Shown: positions 18,195-27,695, counted from the first letter of the stretch. The stretch is 64,000 nucleotides of DNA from Microcoleus sp. EPA2 (GCA_020882975.1 JAHRFD010000001.1:104336-168335); one strand, 5' to 3'. The notes: generated from the sequence alone by a model not told the origin. Translations and numbers: made by a program.

Positions 18195-18240
18195 CAAAAT
18201 TACATAATTTAGTTAATGGGAAGGGGGACTAAACAGAAGC

Positions 18241-18296
18241 ATCTTGTCCCTTATTAAGGGGGGTTGGGGGGTTCAAATTCTATGCAGTCTTACCAA
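18241..18296. repeat. Partial TTATTAAGGGGGG repeat
   Basis: On the minus strand this reads GACTGCATAGAATTTGAACC followed by CCCCAACCCCCCTTAATAAG. This is the left half of the element at 6011-6154. It lies just downstream of the COP23 gene and overlaps its stop region. Confidence 0.75.
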
Positions 18297-18844
18297 ACAG
18301 GAGTATTATCAGATTGCGAATTCCGCTCACTTTCTACAGCAGCCTGTTCGAGATATTGGCTCATATCTATATAAAGACGAGATGTGCTTTCATTGAGTGG
18401 GCCTGAAGCGCGGACGCGCACAGCCATGAGACTCTTTAATACTTGATTTGGATCGCTGCCTGGTTTGAGGGTGAATAGTAATCCACTGCAATTACCTCCT
18501 TCGCTATTGGCAATACAAATTACTTGCTGGTTGTTCATCATACCAGTCGTTAGGTAGTTCAGTTTTCCGTTTAGGAAGTATTGCTGAAATCTGGCAGATA
18601 CTTCCAGACAGCGCCGTTGCTCACTGTAGCCTGCTTCGCGGAAACGATCGGAAGTCCACCGGATCACCGGTACGTCACCGCGATTAGTCTGAGCAATGGT
18701 TGCAGGAACACCGTTGCTTTGACCGCAGACAAATGCTTTGGTTTGAAGGCCAGTTTGAGCACTAGCATAGCTCCCGATCGCACTAAAAGCAAAGGCGATC
18801 GATCCTGCCGCAACACTCAATCTCAATAGCTTGTGTTTGTTCAT
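18290..18844 (-). CDS. COP23-domain secreted protein (paralogue 1)
   Basis: 184 residues from ATG 18842-18844, preceded by GGAGTTTTGAGG. A signal peptide (KLLRLSVAAGSIAFAFSAIGSY) is followed by the COP23 domain: KAFVCGQSNGVPATIAQT, VIRWTSDRF, RRCLEVSARFQQYF, QVICIANSEGGNCSGLLFTL and LKSLMAVR. Four Cys residues in the pattern FVCG, RRC, VIC, NC are shared with the two paralogues here. The family is named after a circadian-oscillating cyanobacterial protein (COP23); its molecular role is not known to me. It sits 33 bp downstream of the protease-TPR gene, so cotranscription is likely. Confidence 0.9.
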   Translation of the reverse strand: MNKHKLLRLSVAAGSIAFAFSAIGSYASAQTGLQTKAFVCGQSNGVPATIAQTNRGDVPVIRWTSDRFREAGYSEQRRCLEVSARFQQYFLNGKLNYLTTGMMNNQQVICIANSEGGNCSGLLFTLKPGSDPNQVLKSLMAVRVRASGPLNESTSRLYIDMSQYLEQAAVESERNSQSDNTPVW

Positions 18845-18876
18845 CCTCAAAACTCCTGGTTTTTTTAGTTAAAAAC

Positions 18877-20652
18877 TTAATTACTAGCACCCACCGGCGA
18901 GGTACCAGGACGGCAAATGGGTTTACCCTGAACGTATAGGGGATCTGGCGGGCGGATGTTGCTGGCTTCATCGGTTTCGCAGACGATCGACACTGTGACA
19001 GGATTGCTATTATTAGCTGTTTCCGTCAAAAACACTGCTCCCACATAGGCTTTTTGACTGGGGTTGAGAGGAATAGCATAGTGATATGCTCCCCTAGTAG
19101 TCGTGTGAATCGCAAAGTTGAACTTCGACATGGGAAGTTGAATATTAAAGGAGCGTTGCAGCAAACTGACAGTACCAGTAAATGCACCGTTGCGCGTGCG
19201 GAAGGTTTGCTGGCCGCGAATTAAGGCTTGAAGTGCTGATTCGGCTCCCGGCGATGTAGCCTGTCGCATCGCTTGAGGTGCTGGCTGACTAATTGGCTCT
19301 GGTTTTGGCGCAGGTATTACCCTTGGTTGCTTAGCTTCTAGGGAGTTATTGGGTGCTGGAGCTGTTTGTGACACACTCCGGGAAGCCTGCTGTGGCTCCA
19401 TTCTTGCGACTTGGTTTCTCGGTAAAGATATTCCCAGCCCGCTGTTGAGTGCCATTTGGAAGCCATCTTCATTTCCTGCTGCTCCCGCGAGGGATGCTGC
19501 TTTTTGATTGTCTTCATTGGCTCCTTCGCTGTCCCCGACTATCCGACGTACTTCGCTGCGACGGTTGTACCCAACGGGGCTGTTGGGAGCTAGGCGGATG
19601 GCTTGGGCTATGTCAGCGTTGGCGCCTATGTAGTCTTTGATTTGAGCGCGGCTGACACCCCGCAGGCCGTAGGCATCTGCAAAGTTAGAATTGATTTGGA
19701 TAGCTCGATCGAAGTCGGCGATCGCTTCTTTATGATTTGCCAATTGAGCGTTGCTAGCACCACGAACCCGGTGAGCTTCGGCTAATTGGGGATTGTTTTG
19801 GATAGCTTTGATGGCATTTTCTAGAGCTGCTCTGTAATTTTTTTGAGCGAAGTTAGCATAAGCTAGACCGTTGAAAACATCGGCGGAGTTTTGATTGAAT
19901 CGCAGTCCTTGGCTGAAATCGGCGATCGCCCCTTGATAATTTTGCCGTTTCAGTTTTTCTTTTCCCTGTTCGGCGTAAGCTTTAGGAGCCAGTTCCACAA
20001 AGGTATTGATGGGAATTCCTAAGTTTACCCAGGCTTTGGCGATAGTCTCTTCTCTGTTTGCATCTGTACGTCCGTGAATGCCAATCACACGGCCGCGAAG
20101 ATCGAGAATTGGCCCTCCGCTCATTCCCTGACGAGTGGGGTTGGTATAGATTAATTCATACCCGTCATTTACCCGCTCGCGAGCTGAAATTTGTCCGGCT
20201 GTCATCTGACGAATTTGTCTTGTAATCGTTTCCCCTGGCTTTGGCCAACCGGAAACGTAGACTTGTTCTCCGACGGTGACTGTTTTAGAATCTCCCAATT
20301 GTGCTATCTCGTAATTGCCAGAGCTGACAAAGGGTACGATCGCCAAATCGACTCCCGGTAATTCGATAATGTTGCTGCTTTCGACTCGGAAGGAATTGCG
20401 ATCGGGGGTGAGAATTTTAAATTCGCCTCCTCCCTCTATTACGTGTTTGGCAGTCAGTACATAATAGGTACTTCCTTCCCTAGCAATAATTATCCCTGAA
20501 CCCTGAGTTTGTCCTTCAATTAATACTGTAATTTGTTCAGCAATTTTGTTGACTTGTTCGGCGGTTTGTGCTACCGCATTTTGCATCTGGACCACTGCTA
20601 TGGTTGCACCGATCAGCGCTGCTGAAAGTCCGTATTTAAACTTAATTGTCAT
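18877..20652 (-). CDS. Secreted serine protease fused to TPRs and a type IV pilin-like domain
   Basis: About 591 residues from ATG 20650-20652; further in-frame starts lie at 20664 and 20670. A signal peptide precedes a trypsin-like domain with TAKHVIEGG (His76 in the longest frame), GVDLAIVPF (Asp108) and RQGMSGGPILD (Ser184). Four to five TPRs follow (about 235-395), then a Pro/Gln linker. The last 120 residues (ALQALIRGQQTFRTRNGAF onward) look like the globular part of cyanobacterial type IV pilins and GspH, without the usual N-terminal pilin helix. The combination suggests an extracytoplasmic protease that docks partners. It lies between COP23 paralogues. Confidence 0.87.
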   Translation of the reverse strand: MTIKFKYGLSAALIGATIAVVQMQNAVAQTAEQVNKIAEQITVLIEGQTQGSGIIIAREGSTYYVLTAKHVIEGGGEFKILTPDRNSFRVESSNIIELPGVDLAIVPFVSSGNYEIAQLGDSKTVTVGEQVYVSGWPKPGETITRQIRQMTAGQISARERVNDGYELIYTNPTRQGMSGGPILDLRGRVIGIHGRTDANREETIAKAWVNLGIPINTFVELAPKAYAEQGKEKLKRQNYQGAIADFSQGLRFNQNSADVFNGLAYANFAQKNYRAALENAIKAIQNNPQLAEAHRVRGASNAQLANHKEAIADFDRAIQINSNFADAYGLRGVSRAQIKDYIGANADIAQAIRLAPNSPVGYNRRSEVRRIVGDSEGANEDNQKAASLAGAAGNEDGFQMALNSGLGISLPRNQVARMEPQQASRSVSQTAPAPNNSLEAKQPRVIPAPKPEPISQPAPQAMRQATSPGAESALQALIRGQQTFRTRNGAFTGTVSLLQRSFNIQLPMSKFNFAIHTTTRGAYHYAIPLNPSQKAYVGAVFLTETANNSNPVTVSIVCETDEASNIRPPDPLYVQGKPICRPGTSPVGASN

Positions 20653-20720
20653 AGGATAATCCATTTCCAATCTTAACTAATATTCTTTGATTCGGAACGA
20701 CTTACTTATCGAGATCGTTA

Positions 20721-21278
20721 TCACCACAAGGGAAGCTCCGGCTCTGAGTCGTTTTTTTTGATGTTAGTGGGAGATGGGGCCATGGGCAAAATATTTCGAT
20801 CGCCTGGAATGCCGACTCTTGGGGGAAACTCGTTTAGGAACAAATTCCTTTGCATATCAACAGAAACGGTTGAGTTTTTTGCAGGAGGAAATTGTGAGAG
20901 TTGACTGTCTGAACCCCAAAGAGGTGGTAATTGCTCATATGAACCACTTCCCCCAGAGGAAGTGCCACCTTGAATGATGTTGCAAACTGCTATTGGCTCC
21001 CTACCCTCCGCAGGTTTAACGCAATCTTTTTGCAATTTTTGTGCCATTTGTTCGCATTGCGATCTAGAATTAATTCCTAAAACTTGGAAATCCTCAGATA
21101 CCCACCTAATTACTGGTATATTACCCTGGGCTGTTTGAGCTATGATTGTTGGCTCTTCATTAATTGTGCCGCAAATAAAAGTTAATTCTTGAGCCTTGCT
21201 GACACCGATCGAGCTAATGGTGTTTGCCCAAGTCAATGCTAATGTTGTGCAAATTGCATTTAACACTTTCAATTTCAA
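20721..21278 (-). CDS. COP23-domain secreted protein (paralogue 2)
   Basis: 185 residues. The start is a TTG at 21276-21278, supported by a perfect GGAGGTGAT ribosome-binding site 4-5 bases upstream. A signal peptide is followed by the COP23 start LTFICGTINEEPTIIAQT, VIRWVSEDFQ and RSQCEQMAQKLQK. The second half is divergent: it lacks the NC-LLFTL region of the other two copies and is Ser/Pro rich. It is probably a decaying or specialised paralogue. It lies 51 bp upstream of the protease-TPR gene. Confidence 0.85.
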   Translation of the reverse strand: MKLKVLNAICTTLALTWANTISSIGVSKAQELTFICGTINEEPTIIAQTAQGNIPVIRWVSEDFQVLGINSRSQCEQMAQKLQKDCVKPAEGREPIAVCNIIQGGTSSGGSGSYEQLPPLWGSDSQLSQFPPAKNSTVSVDMQRNLFLNEFPPRVGIPGDRNILPMAPSPTNIKKNDSEPELPLW

Positions 21279-21420
21279 AAATCACCTCCTTCTCCCTGAA
21301 CAATCCTCTCATATTTACTTACAAGTTTTGATTTTTTTTGAGGAAGACGGGTTTTTCAATAATTCATCTATTATCTTCCACTTGCTCCCGTCTACCCCTT
21401 AATCCTCATAAAAATTCCTC

Positions 21421-22026
21421 TTAAAAAAGTGGGCCACTAGCATCAGCTTCCACAGACTGCGGGGAGCTAGATTCTGCATTTTGGCTGTTGATATATTCAC
21501 CCATGTTAACATATATTCGATCGTTCATTTCGATATATACTGGGTTAGAAGGCGCGCTTTCATTCAGTGCATTTGCGCCACTAGCTCTATCTCGTAAATT
21601 CAACAGGCGTTTTAATGTATCTCGCGCATCGCTCCCCGGTTTAACTGTAAATAGCAAGCCGTTGTTTGGCAAGTCGCTGGCACAGTTACCACCCTTGGCG
21701 CGGGCTACACAAATTACGGATTGCCGGTTGATAACTCCTGTGGTTAGGTATTTCAGCATTCCGGCTTTGTGATACTGTTCAAATCTGCCAGATACCAGTT
21801 CGCACCTGCGCTCTGTATCGAATCCTGACTCTGAGAAACTATTAGAAACCCACCGGATTACTGTGACGTTTCCTTGCGCTCTTTGTAGAATAGTTGCTGG
21901 CTGACCTCCACTTTTGCCACAGACAAAGCCTGTGGTTTGGGCGGATATTGGACTGCTATGGATAATAGTGGTAACAAGTGCGATCGCAGATGCAGTAATC
22001 AGCGATATCGTTGGCTGAATTTTCAT
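21421..22026 (-). CDS. COP23-domain secreted protein (paralogue 3)
   Basis: 201 residues, ATG start, signal peptide to about residue 30. It has the full COP23 pattern: GFVCGKSGGQPATILQRA, VIRWVSNSF, RRCELVSGRFEQYH, LKYLTTGVINRQSVICVARA, NCASDL and LLFTVKPGSDARDTLKRLLN. It is closest to paralogue 1 (both have YLTTG and LLFT-KPGSD). The C-terminus NDRIYVNMGEYINSQ parallels SRLYIDMSQYLEQA of paralogue 1. It is exported, probably to the periplasm or cell surface. Confidence 0.9.
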   Translation of the reverse strand: MKIQPTISLITASAIALVTTIIHSSPISAQTTGFVCGKSGGQPATILQRAQGNVTVIRWVSNSFSESGFDTERRCELVSGRFEQYHKAGMLKYLTTGVINRQSVICVARAKGGNCASDLPNNGLLFTVKPGSDARDTLKRLLNLRDRASGANALNESAPSNPVYIEMNDRIYVNMGEYINSQNAESSSPQSVEADASGPLF

Positions 22027-22392
22027 GGGGATTTTTATTCCTGATTTGCTTGATGGATGTTTGGGGATGAATAGGATTGCTAATTCTGATTAGGTATATC
22101 TTAAATCAACGCCATTTCGGGCCAAGGATTTGGGAATGGATAACTGACTCGCAGCAAACATCCTGATTCAACTAGCCTTCGCTGTCGGCTGACTATTTTT
22201 GTCTACCTGCCTGTTGCTTGTAATTATAAAGCAAAACTTAGAAATAAAATTTAAACATTTAAGGAAGAACAGGACCAACGGAAATGTGATGATTCTTTAA
22301 CCTGACCTTTTGCATCATTCTCAATCAGCCTTGTATGAACAGGAGCGATGGCTGGTTCCACAATAGAATTAAATTTGATTCTAGATTCGAGA
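22027..22392. other. Intergenic stretch without recognisable feature
   Basis: 366 bases between the kinase stop and the third COP23 gene, AT-rich. I see no repeat, hairpin with T-run, RNA gene or credible reading frame here. It presumably holds the promoter of the COP23/protease group. Confidence 0.6.
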
Positions 22393-24066
22393 TTAGAAGA
22401 GGGGGTCTTTGTCAGGTTCAGGAGTTGGAGAATGGGGGAGAGAGGGCGATGATTCTGGGGTTGATGGCGACTTGGTACTCTCAGATGGGGGTCGAAAAAG
22501 GTCGTCAGGAGTTGGTGTTGCTTGGGGGCTAGCCGGTGGCGGGACGGAATTTTCAATGTCTTGAATCTCACGATCGCATTCTGCTAAACTAGCTTTCACT
22601 TTGTCAGCTACGAAGGAATCAGAAGCAATTGCTTTGAGCTTGTCTGCTGCTTGAGTCCACAGAGCTTTCTGTTTTGATAATTCGGTTTCTTTTGGTGCAT
22701 CGGCTGCGATCGCCAGAGCTTCTTCCAATTGTTTCTGGGCTTGTTGTTCCCTTGTCAAACGCGCTTCCATCCCCGTCAACTCGCTTTGATAGGAAGGTAG
22801 CAGCTTTTGGGTGTCGGCGTGGACTTTGGCAGTTTGCGGAATGCTTGATAGTTGGTCGATCGCGCTTTTCATGCGATCGCGAGCCGTCTCCAACTCTGGG
22901 GCTGTTTGAGCATTTTGTCCTAAAACACGAGCGTCACCAGCCTGTTTGACCGCGCTGTTGTAACTTTCATTAAAGGGTTTATCTGCAAGACAGTTATTGA
23001 GAGCACCGCATAAAAAACCGATGCGCGGGGACTCAAGGGCGACGACTCCACCGACTAACAGCAGAGTTGGGAAGGCAATTAGGGCGATTGTTTTCCATGG
23101 ACTTGAATTGCGATCGGGCTTTCTAGGATTGTCTGGATTGTCTGGATATTGATTATTATCTGGAGAAAGTTCAGTCGGAGGTAAGCCAGAACCTTGACTC
23201 ACTTCAGTTTTTGATGAACTCATCATAGTTTTTTTGTGTATTTGGCTATTATTATCGAGAGCATTTAATACTTCTCTAGCGGACTGATAGCGATCGCTCG
23301 GTTTTTTCTCCAACATCCTATCAAGTATCCCAGCCAGTTTGTCCGTGACATTCGCGTGCGATCGCCACTCCCACTCCCCATCATAATTAATCAAAGTATT
23401 GGGTGCTTTACCAGTTAACAAGACAATCGCCGTCACCGCCAAAGCATACAAATCGCTATTCGGGTAACACTCGCCGCCCCGCAACTGTTCCGATGGAGCA
23501 TAAGATCCTTTTCCTACATGAGTATATTGGTTTGAATTCCCAGTTGTACTTAGCTGTGTCTCCGCATATTTAACCACACCGAAATCAATCAGCAATGGCT
23601 TTTGTTTGCCATTTGGCAGCATGATATTGTCCGGGGAAATATCACGGTGAATAATCCCTTTTCCGTGAATATATATGAGAACATCGAGAAGAACTCGCAG
23701 CCATTGAATAATCTCCTTTTCGGAAAATATTTGACCTTGCAGTAGTAAATTCCAGTATGTTTGACCGTTGACAAATTCCTGCACAATAAATAAGCGTCCA
23801 TTGTCCTCAAACCACTCCAGAAACTCTGGGATTTGGCGGTGATTTAGCTTGGATAAAATCTTGGCTTCTCGCTCAAATAATTCCCTAGATTTTTGCAAGG
23901 CTGCTGGCGTGGTATTGCTGGGAGCAAACTCCTTGAGAACGCAGTTATGATTATTTTTTATATCTAACGCTAAATAGGTGCGACCAAATCCACCTTGACC
24001 CAAAAGTCGGTCAATTTGGTAGCGATTTTTCATCAAAGTTCCAGCCGATAATTCTGGTATTATCAC
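22393..24066 (-). CDS. Membrane Ser/Thr protein kinase with extracytoplasmic coiled-coil region
   Basis: 557 residues from a GTG at 24064-24066; the kinase lobe starts so early (LLGQGGFGRTYLA, residues 21-33) that a shorter start is unlikely. Lys45 (VLKEF), HRDISPDNIML (140-150) and DFG (161-163) are all present, so it is a PknB/SPK-type active kinase. After a linker, one transmembrane helix (TIALIAFPTLLLVGGVVAL, about 325-343) leads to a helical, coiled-coil-like domain and a Pro/Ser-rich tail, probably outside the membrane. It lies 261 bp downstream of the tubulin-like gene on the same strand and is a natural candidate to phosphorylate that module. Confidence 0.92.
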   Translation of the reverse strand: MIIPELSAGTLMKNRYQIDRLLGQGGFGRTYLALDIKNNHNCVLKEFAPSNTTPAALQKSRELFEREAKILSKLNHRQIPEFLEWFEDNGRLFIVQEFVNGQTYWNLLLQGQIFSEKEIIQWLRVLLDVLIYIHGKGIIHRDISPDNIMLPNGKQKPLLIDFGVVKYAETQLSTTGNSNQYTHVGKGSYAPSEQLRGGECYPNSDLYALAVTAIVLLTGKAPNTLINYDGEWEWRSHANVTDKLAGILDRMLEKKPSDRYQSAREVLNALDNNSQIHKKTMMSSSKTEVSQGSGLPPTELSPDNNQYPDNPDNPRKPDRNSSPWKTIALIAFPTLLLVGGVVALESPRIGFLCGALNNCLADKPFNESYNSAVKQAGDARVLGQNAQTAPELETARDRMKSAIDQLSSIPQTAKVHADTQKLLPSYQSELTGMEARLTREQQAQKQLEEALAIAADAPKETELSKQKALWTQAADKLKAIASDSFVADKVKASLAECDREIQDIENSVPPPASPQATPTPDDLFRPPSESTKSPSTPESSPSLPHSPTPEPDKDPLF

Positions 24067-24121
24067 TATTTGCTAATCCTAATTCTATAGTTCCTTAACT
24101 GGTTCCCAGGCTCTGCCTGGG

Positions 24122-24310
24122 AAAACTCGGTTTCTCGCCCTAGCTATGTGACCTCAGAAACCGGGTTTCTTCGTGAATTTCTCGTTACCAAACGCCAAAT
24201 TCGTAGAAACTCGGTTTCTCGCCCTAGCTATTTGCTCTCAGAAACCGGGTTTCTTCGTGAATTTCTCGTTACCAAACGCCAAACTCGTAGAAACCCGGTT
24301 TCTCGCCCAG
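24122..24310. repeat. 84-bp tandem repeat with GAAACCGGGTTTC palindromes (about 2.2 copies)
   Basis: The landmark TTTCTCGCCC occurs at 24131, 24215 and 24299, exactly 84 bp apart. Each unit contains AGAAACCGGGTTTCTTCGTG and ATTTCTCGTTACCAAACGCC. It occupies the gap between the tubulin-like and kinase genes. A 90-codon frame through it is an artefact of the repeat. Confidence 0.95.
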
Positions 24311-24327
24311 CATAACTACAAAAACCC

Positions 24328-27300
24328 TCAACCAACTGAAGTTAGTCGCGTACCGCACTTAGCACAAAATTTAGAGCTAGTGGGATTTTTGTGCCCGCAG
24401 CTAGTACAAAACACAAAGTTTTGTACAGGTACTGTCGGCGGTTGAATTGGCGGTGCCGCAATATCAGTAGATACTGCCGTTCCAGATTGAGGCTGTGGCA
24501 CAACTGGACTGCCAGCCTCCGGCGCAGACAACTTGTAAGTTTGGATCGCCTCTTGAATAATCTTGAGTTCTCGTTTATAAACAGGGCTTTCATTTCCTCC
24601 TTCTTTGTCTAACTCAATTTCCCGCTCGTCGAGATATGCCTTCAATTGGCTGAATAGTTGTTGTTTTTGTGGCAAAGTTTCCGCCGCAGTCAGGATTGCC
24701 TTCACCTGTTTTTCAATCTCTTCCTTATCAGGACGACACGCCACCACTTCCAAAAGTTGCACCGTTTCTTCCCAGCTAGAAGCCAGATCCACATTCTCTT
24801 GACCCAGCACAGTTCTTACCGTGTAGCGAATCACATTTTCCTTAGTATTACGGTTTTCTTCCCGCCGCAAAACGCCCAAAGCTCGTGCTTGCACCACCAA
24901 TTCTAAAATTTTATTATCCTCTGGAAATACATCCCAAAAAGGCGGTTCTTTTTGAATGTGAACTGGGATCGGAGGATCTTTGCTTTCTCCCTTCGCTTTT
25001 GCCCGTTTTGCTTGAATCGATTGCCCTTTCCAATCTTGATAAGACTGTCGCAATTCCCGCATTCCTTCAATACACCGCAGCGAAAAACCGCCGACTTCTT
25101 GCACAAAAACAATCCGGTGGCGTTCGTCTTCTCCGAGCGGGGTAATTGCATCATTGCTACCCACCCGTTCTCTGAGCAAAGGAATTAATTTGATGGCGGC
25201 TGCTTCAGTGCTGTTACGCCCACCAACCAGGGCGGCTTTGGTGTTGAGTGCTTCCGTAAACCCTGCATCTCTGCCACTCATAATCGGCCTGGAAAGCAAA
25301 ATTAAGGGTTTAGATTTGTCGTAGGCGATCGCCAATTGACTGCGGATTTCGCCTTCGTCATTTTTAAACATTTTGAACAGTCCGTCGCAGGCTGCTAAAT
25401 CTCGCTTCAAGCGACTGCTATTAGGTACTGTATTGATAACTAACCGCGTTTTTCGATCGATAATTTCCTTGAAATCGGGATCTTGCACGTCCTGCAATTG
25501 CGGCAAATCAAACAGCCGCATCACCTCATTCGCCTCGCGGTTTTGTTTCCACATCGGACTAGCTTCTGCGAGGACTTGGCTTGACAAATTGCTGCAAGTT
25601 CCGTCCATCCCCAATTCATACTTGCTTTTCGCACCTTCGGAAGCACCTGCTAATTGCTCGATCGCATCTCGATACAAATCATTTAGCTGTTGACGGTCAA
25701 ATAACTTGATACCGTTAATTACCAACACATCAGCACTATCTGCTTGTTGATTTGCTGCTTTTTGAAATTCATCACGATTTTGGCGCAACTTTTGATTTAA
25801 GCGAGCCAAACGAGTTTCTAACTCTGTTAAATGCTCTTGCAGCCTGACAATTACTTCTAATCCCAAGGCTCTAGATTTGCGCTGAACAATTGCAATCAAA
25901 CTCCCCTCTAACCCGCTAAGAGCCGTAGCACAATACTTTTCCATAGCATCTTGTTTGCTCAAACCAAACTGCTCTTGGGAGTGTCGAATATCTTCCAAAC
26001 CCTTTTGGTATTGTTGTTGGAAACGAGCCTCATTTGGCTCCCAAACTTTTTCTCCTTCCCGGCGAAACTTCTCAACAGCATTTTCAAAAATCTGCCGCAC
26101 TTGTATGATAAAAGCATCAGCAAATTTTGGCCCTTTGTTGCGGTCTTCCAGAATCGTATAAAACTCGGCTTCTAGATTTTTGCGTCCTTCTTTGATAATT
26201 CGGTTGCGGTTATCGTACATTTTTTGCAGGTAATCGCCGTGCAGCCGTTCGTCGGGACTCATTTCGCGCAGGTGATCGCTGCGATATTCCTCGACTTTTT
26301 TCTGCAAATAATTGACAAATTCCAGAATGTTGCCTTTTTCTGAGCCGAAAATACCCAATAATCCTTGTTGGGTGCATTGCATTTTTTTATCTGCATTAAT
26401 TTCATTACGGATACTATTTACCCAGTTAGAAAGTTCTGCTAAATAAGATTTATCGCCCGCTGCGCTCAAGTCAATCAGCATTTCCATTTCTGTCAACCGA
26501 ATCCGTTTGAGGTCGCTTTGTACCACCTCCAAGAGATTGGGAACTAATTGCACAGATTCGTTCAGCCACCAAGTCACAAAATCAGCAGCTAGCCGATTGG
26601 ATAAAGATGTGCGAATTTGGGCGATCGGAATTTCAATTGTTGACAGCCCAAAACTCATAAATTGTTTGGAATAGCCGCGGCCGCCAGGGTCTTGTGCAGC
26701 CCAGGAACCTTTAATGTTATCTCGGATCGATCGCTTGTGCGGAGCAAAATCTGAGGTCAAGTCCAGAAAGATATTTTGACCGATCATTTCCCGAATTTGG
26801 TCTAGGGGAAATTCAGTTTCACCGTTTTTAGTGCCGACTAAATAAGTGAAGTCAAAGGCTGGTCTTTTGTCCCGAATTTCATCCATCAAACCGGCGCTGT
26901 ACTGCACTGCATACTCTGTGCGATAATCGGAAAAATAGCTCAATTCCATTAACGCTGCGTAACCGTTAGCTACAACCCGATCGCCTACATTGATGCCAGC
27001 AAAAGCGTTAGGCATCGGTACAATGGCTGTAGTTGTCACGCTCGATTGTCCTTGCAGCCACTTGCGGACAGCATAGCCAATATCGATCAGCATTCCACTG
27101 CCGGTACCCCCAGAAATTGAGCCGGTGATAAACACGTTGATGGAGTTAGTGTTTACGTTAACTTTGTATTGGTCTCGCATAAAATTCTCGTGATTTTTTA
27201 CGCGATCGCACGCTGAATTAAATGCTTGTTTAATCTTATGATAGTTACAGAAAAAAGCAAACCGACCGCAGGCACGAATCTGTCCGGCTCCCGCTTCTAA

Positions 27301-27630
27301 AGCCGTCATATTTCGCTCTAATTCATTGGGAAACCAAGATTCTATCCAGGGGAAGTTCCCCATATTGGACATGATATTTTCAACTTCATTACCGCTGACT
27401 TTAGCAAAGTATTTCTCGTTGTCTTTAAACGGAGTTCCACCCGCACCAGGATTGTTGAGTTTGTATTCTTTGTCCGTATCAATAATCAAAAAACTGATAA
27501 TTGGAAAATTGTTTAAGCTTCCGTAAGTTTCTTCTACTAACCGGCGCACTCTTGCCAGCACTTCATTACCCGTTCCTCCTACTCCGATTAAAATTGTAGG
27601 AACCATACTTTTTTCATCAACAGTAGCCAT
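24328..27630 (-). CDS. Large tubulin-like GTPase with C-terminal zinc ribbon
   Basis: 1100 residues, ATG start. The N-terminal 450 residues look like the bacterial tubulin-like family: ILIGVGGTGNEV (13-24, nucleotide-binding loop 1), SFLIIDTDKEY (46-56) and the tubulin/FtsZ signature ITGSISGGTGSGMLIDIGYA (168-187), with GGTGSG at 174-179. A long alpha-helical, partly coiled-coil middle follows. The last 30 residues are a zinc ribbon, FCTSCGHKNPTSSKFCAKCG. True FtsZ is about 400 residues and lacks the rest. It is predicted to bind GTP and perhaps polymerise in the cytosol. Neighbours are a kinase, a vWA protein and a membrane-tethered binding protein. Confidence 0.88.
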   Translation of the reverse strand: MATVDEKSMVPTILIGVGGTGNEVLARVRRLVEETYGSLNNFPIISFLIIDTDKEYKLNNPGAGGTPFKDNEKYFAKVSGNEVENIMSNMGNFPWIESWFPNELERNMTALEAGAGQIRACGRFAFFCNYHKIKQAFNSACDRVKNHENFMRDQYKVNVNTNSINVFITGSISGGTGSGMLIDIGYAVRKWLQGQSSVTTTAIVPMPNAFAGINVGDRVVANGYAALMELSYFSDYRTEYAVQYSAGLMDEIRDKRPAFDFTYLVGTKNGETEFPLDQIREMIGQNIFLDLTSDFAPHKRSIRDNIKGSWAAQDPGGRGYSKQFMSFGLSTIEIPIAQIRTSLSNRLAADFVTWWLNESVQLVPNLLEVVQSDLKRIRLTEMEMLIDLSAAGDKSYLAELSNWVNSIRNEINADKKMQCTQQGLLGIFGSEKGNILEFVNYLQKKVEEYRSDHLREMSPDERLHGDYLQKMYDNRNRIIKEGRKNLEAEFYTILEDRNKGPKFADAFIIQVRQIFENAVEKFRREGEKVWEPNEARFQQQYQKGLEDIRHSQEQFGLSKQDAMEKYCATALSGLEGSLIAIVQRKSRALGLEVIVRLQEHLTELETRLARLNQKLRQNRDEFQKAANQQADSADVLVINGIKLFDRQQLNDLYRDAIEQLAGASEGAKSKYELGMDGTCSNLSSQVLAEASPMWKQNREANEVMRLFDLPQLQDVQDPDFKEIIDRKTRLVINTVPNSSRLKRDLAACDGLFKMFKNDEGEIRSQLAIAYDKSKPLILLSRPIMSGRDAGFTEALNTKAALVGGRNSTEAAAIKLIPLLRERVGSNDAITPLGEDERHRIVFVQEVGGFSLRCIEGMRELRQSYQDWKGQSIQAKRAKAKGESKDPPIPVHIQKEPPFWDVFPEDNKILELVVQARALGVLRREENRNTKENVIRYTVRTVLGQENVDLASSWEETVQLLEVVACRPDKEEIEKQVKAILTAAETLPQKQQLFSQLKAYLDEREIELDKEGGNESPVYKRELKIIQEAIQTYKLSAPEAGSPVVPQPQSGTAVSTDIAAPPIQPPTVPVQNFVFCTSCGHKNPTSSKFCAKCGTRLTSVG

Positions 27631-27695
27631 AAGACTCCTCCTTTTTGTTTTTAATTAACCCTGGATCAACTTAAGACTGAAACCCATAATAAATG

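Noticed and set aside
22251-22571. 106-codon minus-strand frame overlapping the kinase end
   Set aside because: Low-complexity shadow with no start site support; it overlaps the real kinase C-terminus in another frame.
24173-24445. 90-codon plus-strand frame
   Set aside because: It runs through the 84-bp tandem repeat and into the antisense of the tubulin-like gene; both halves are copies of the repeat, so it is an artefact.
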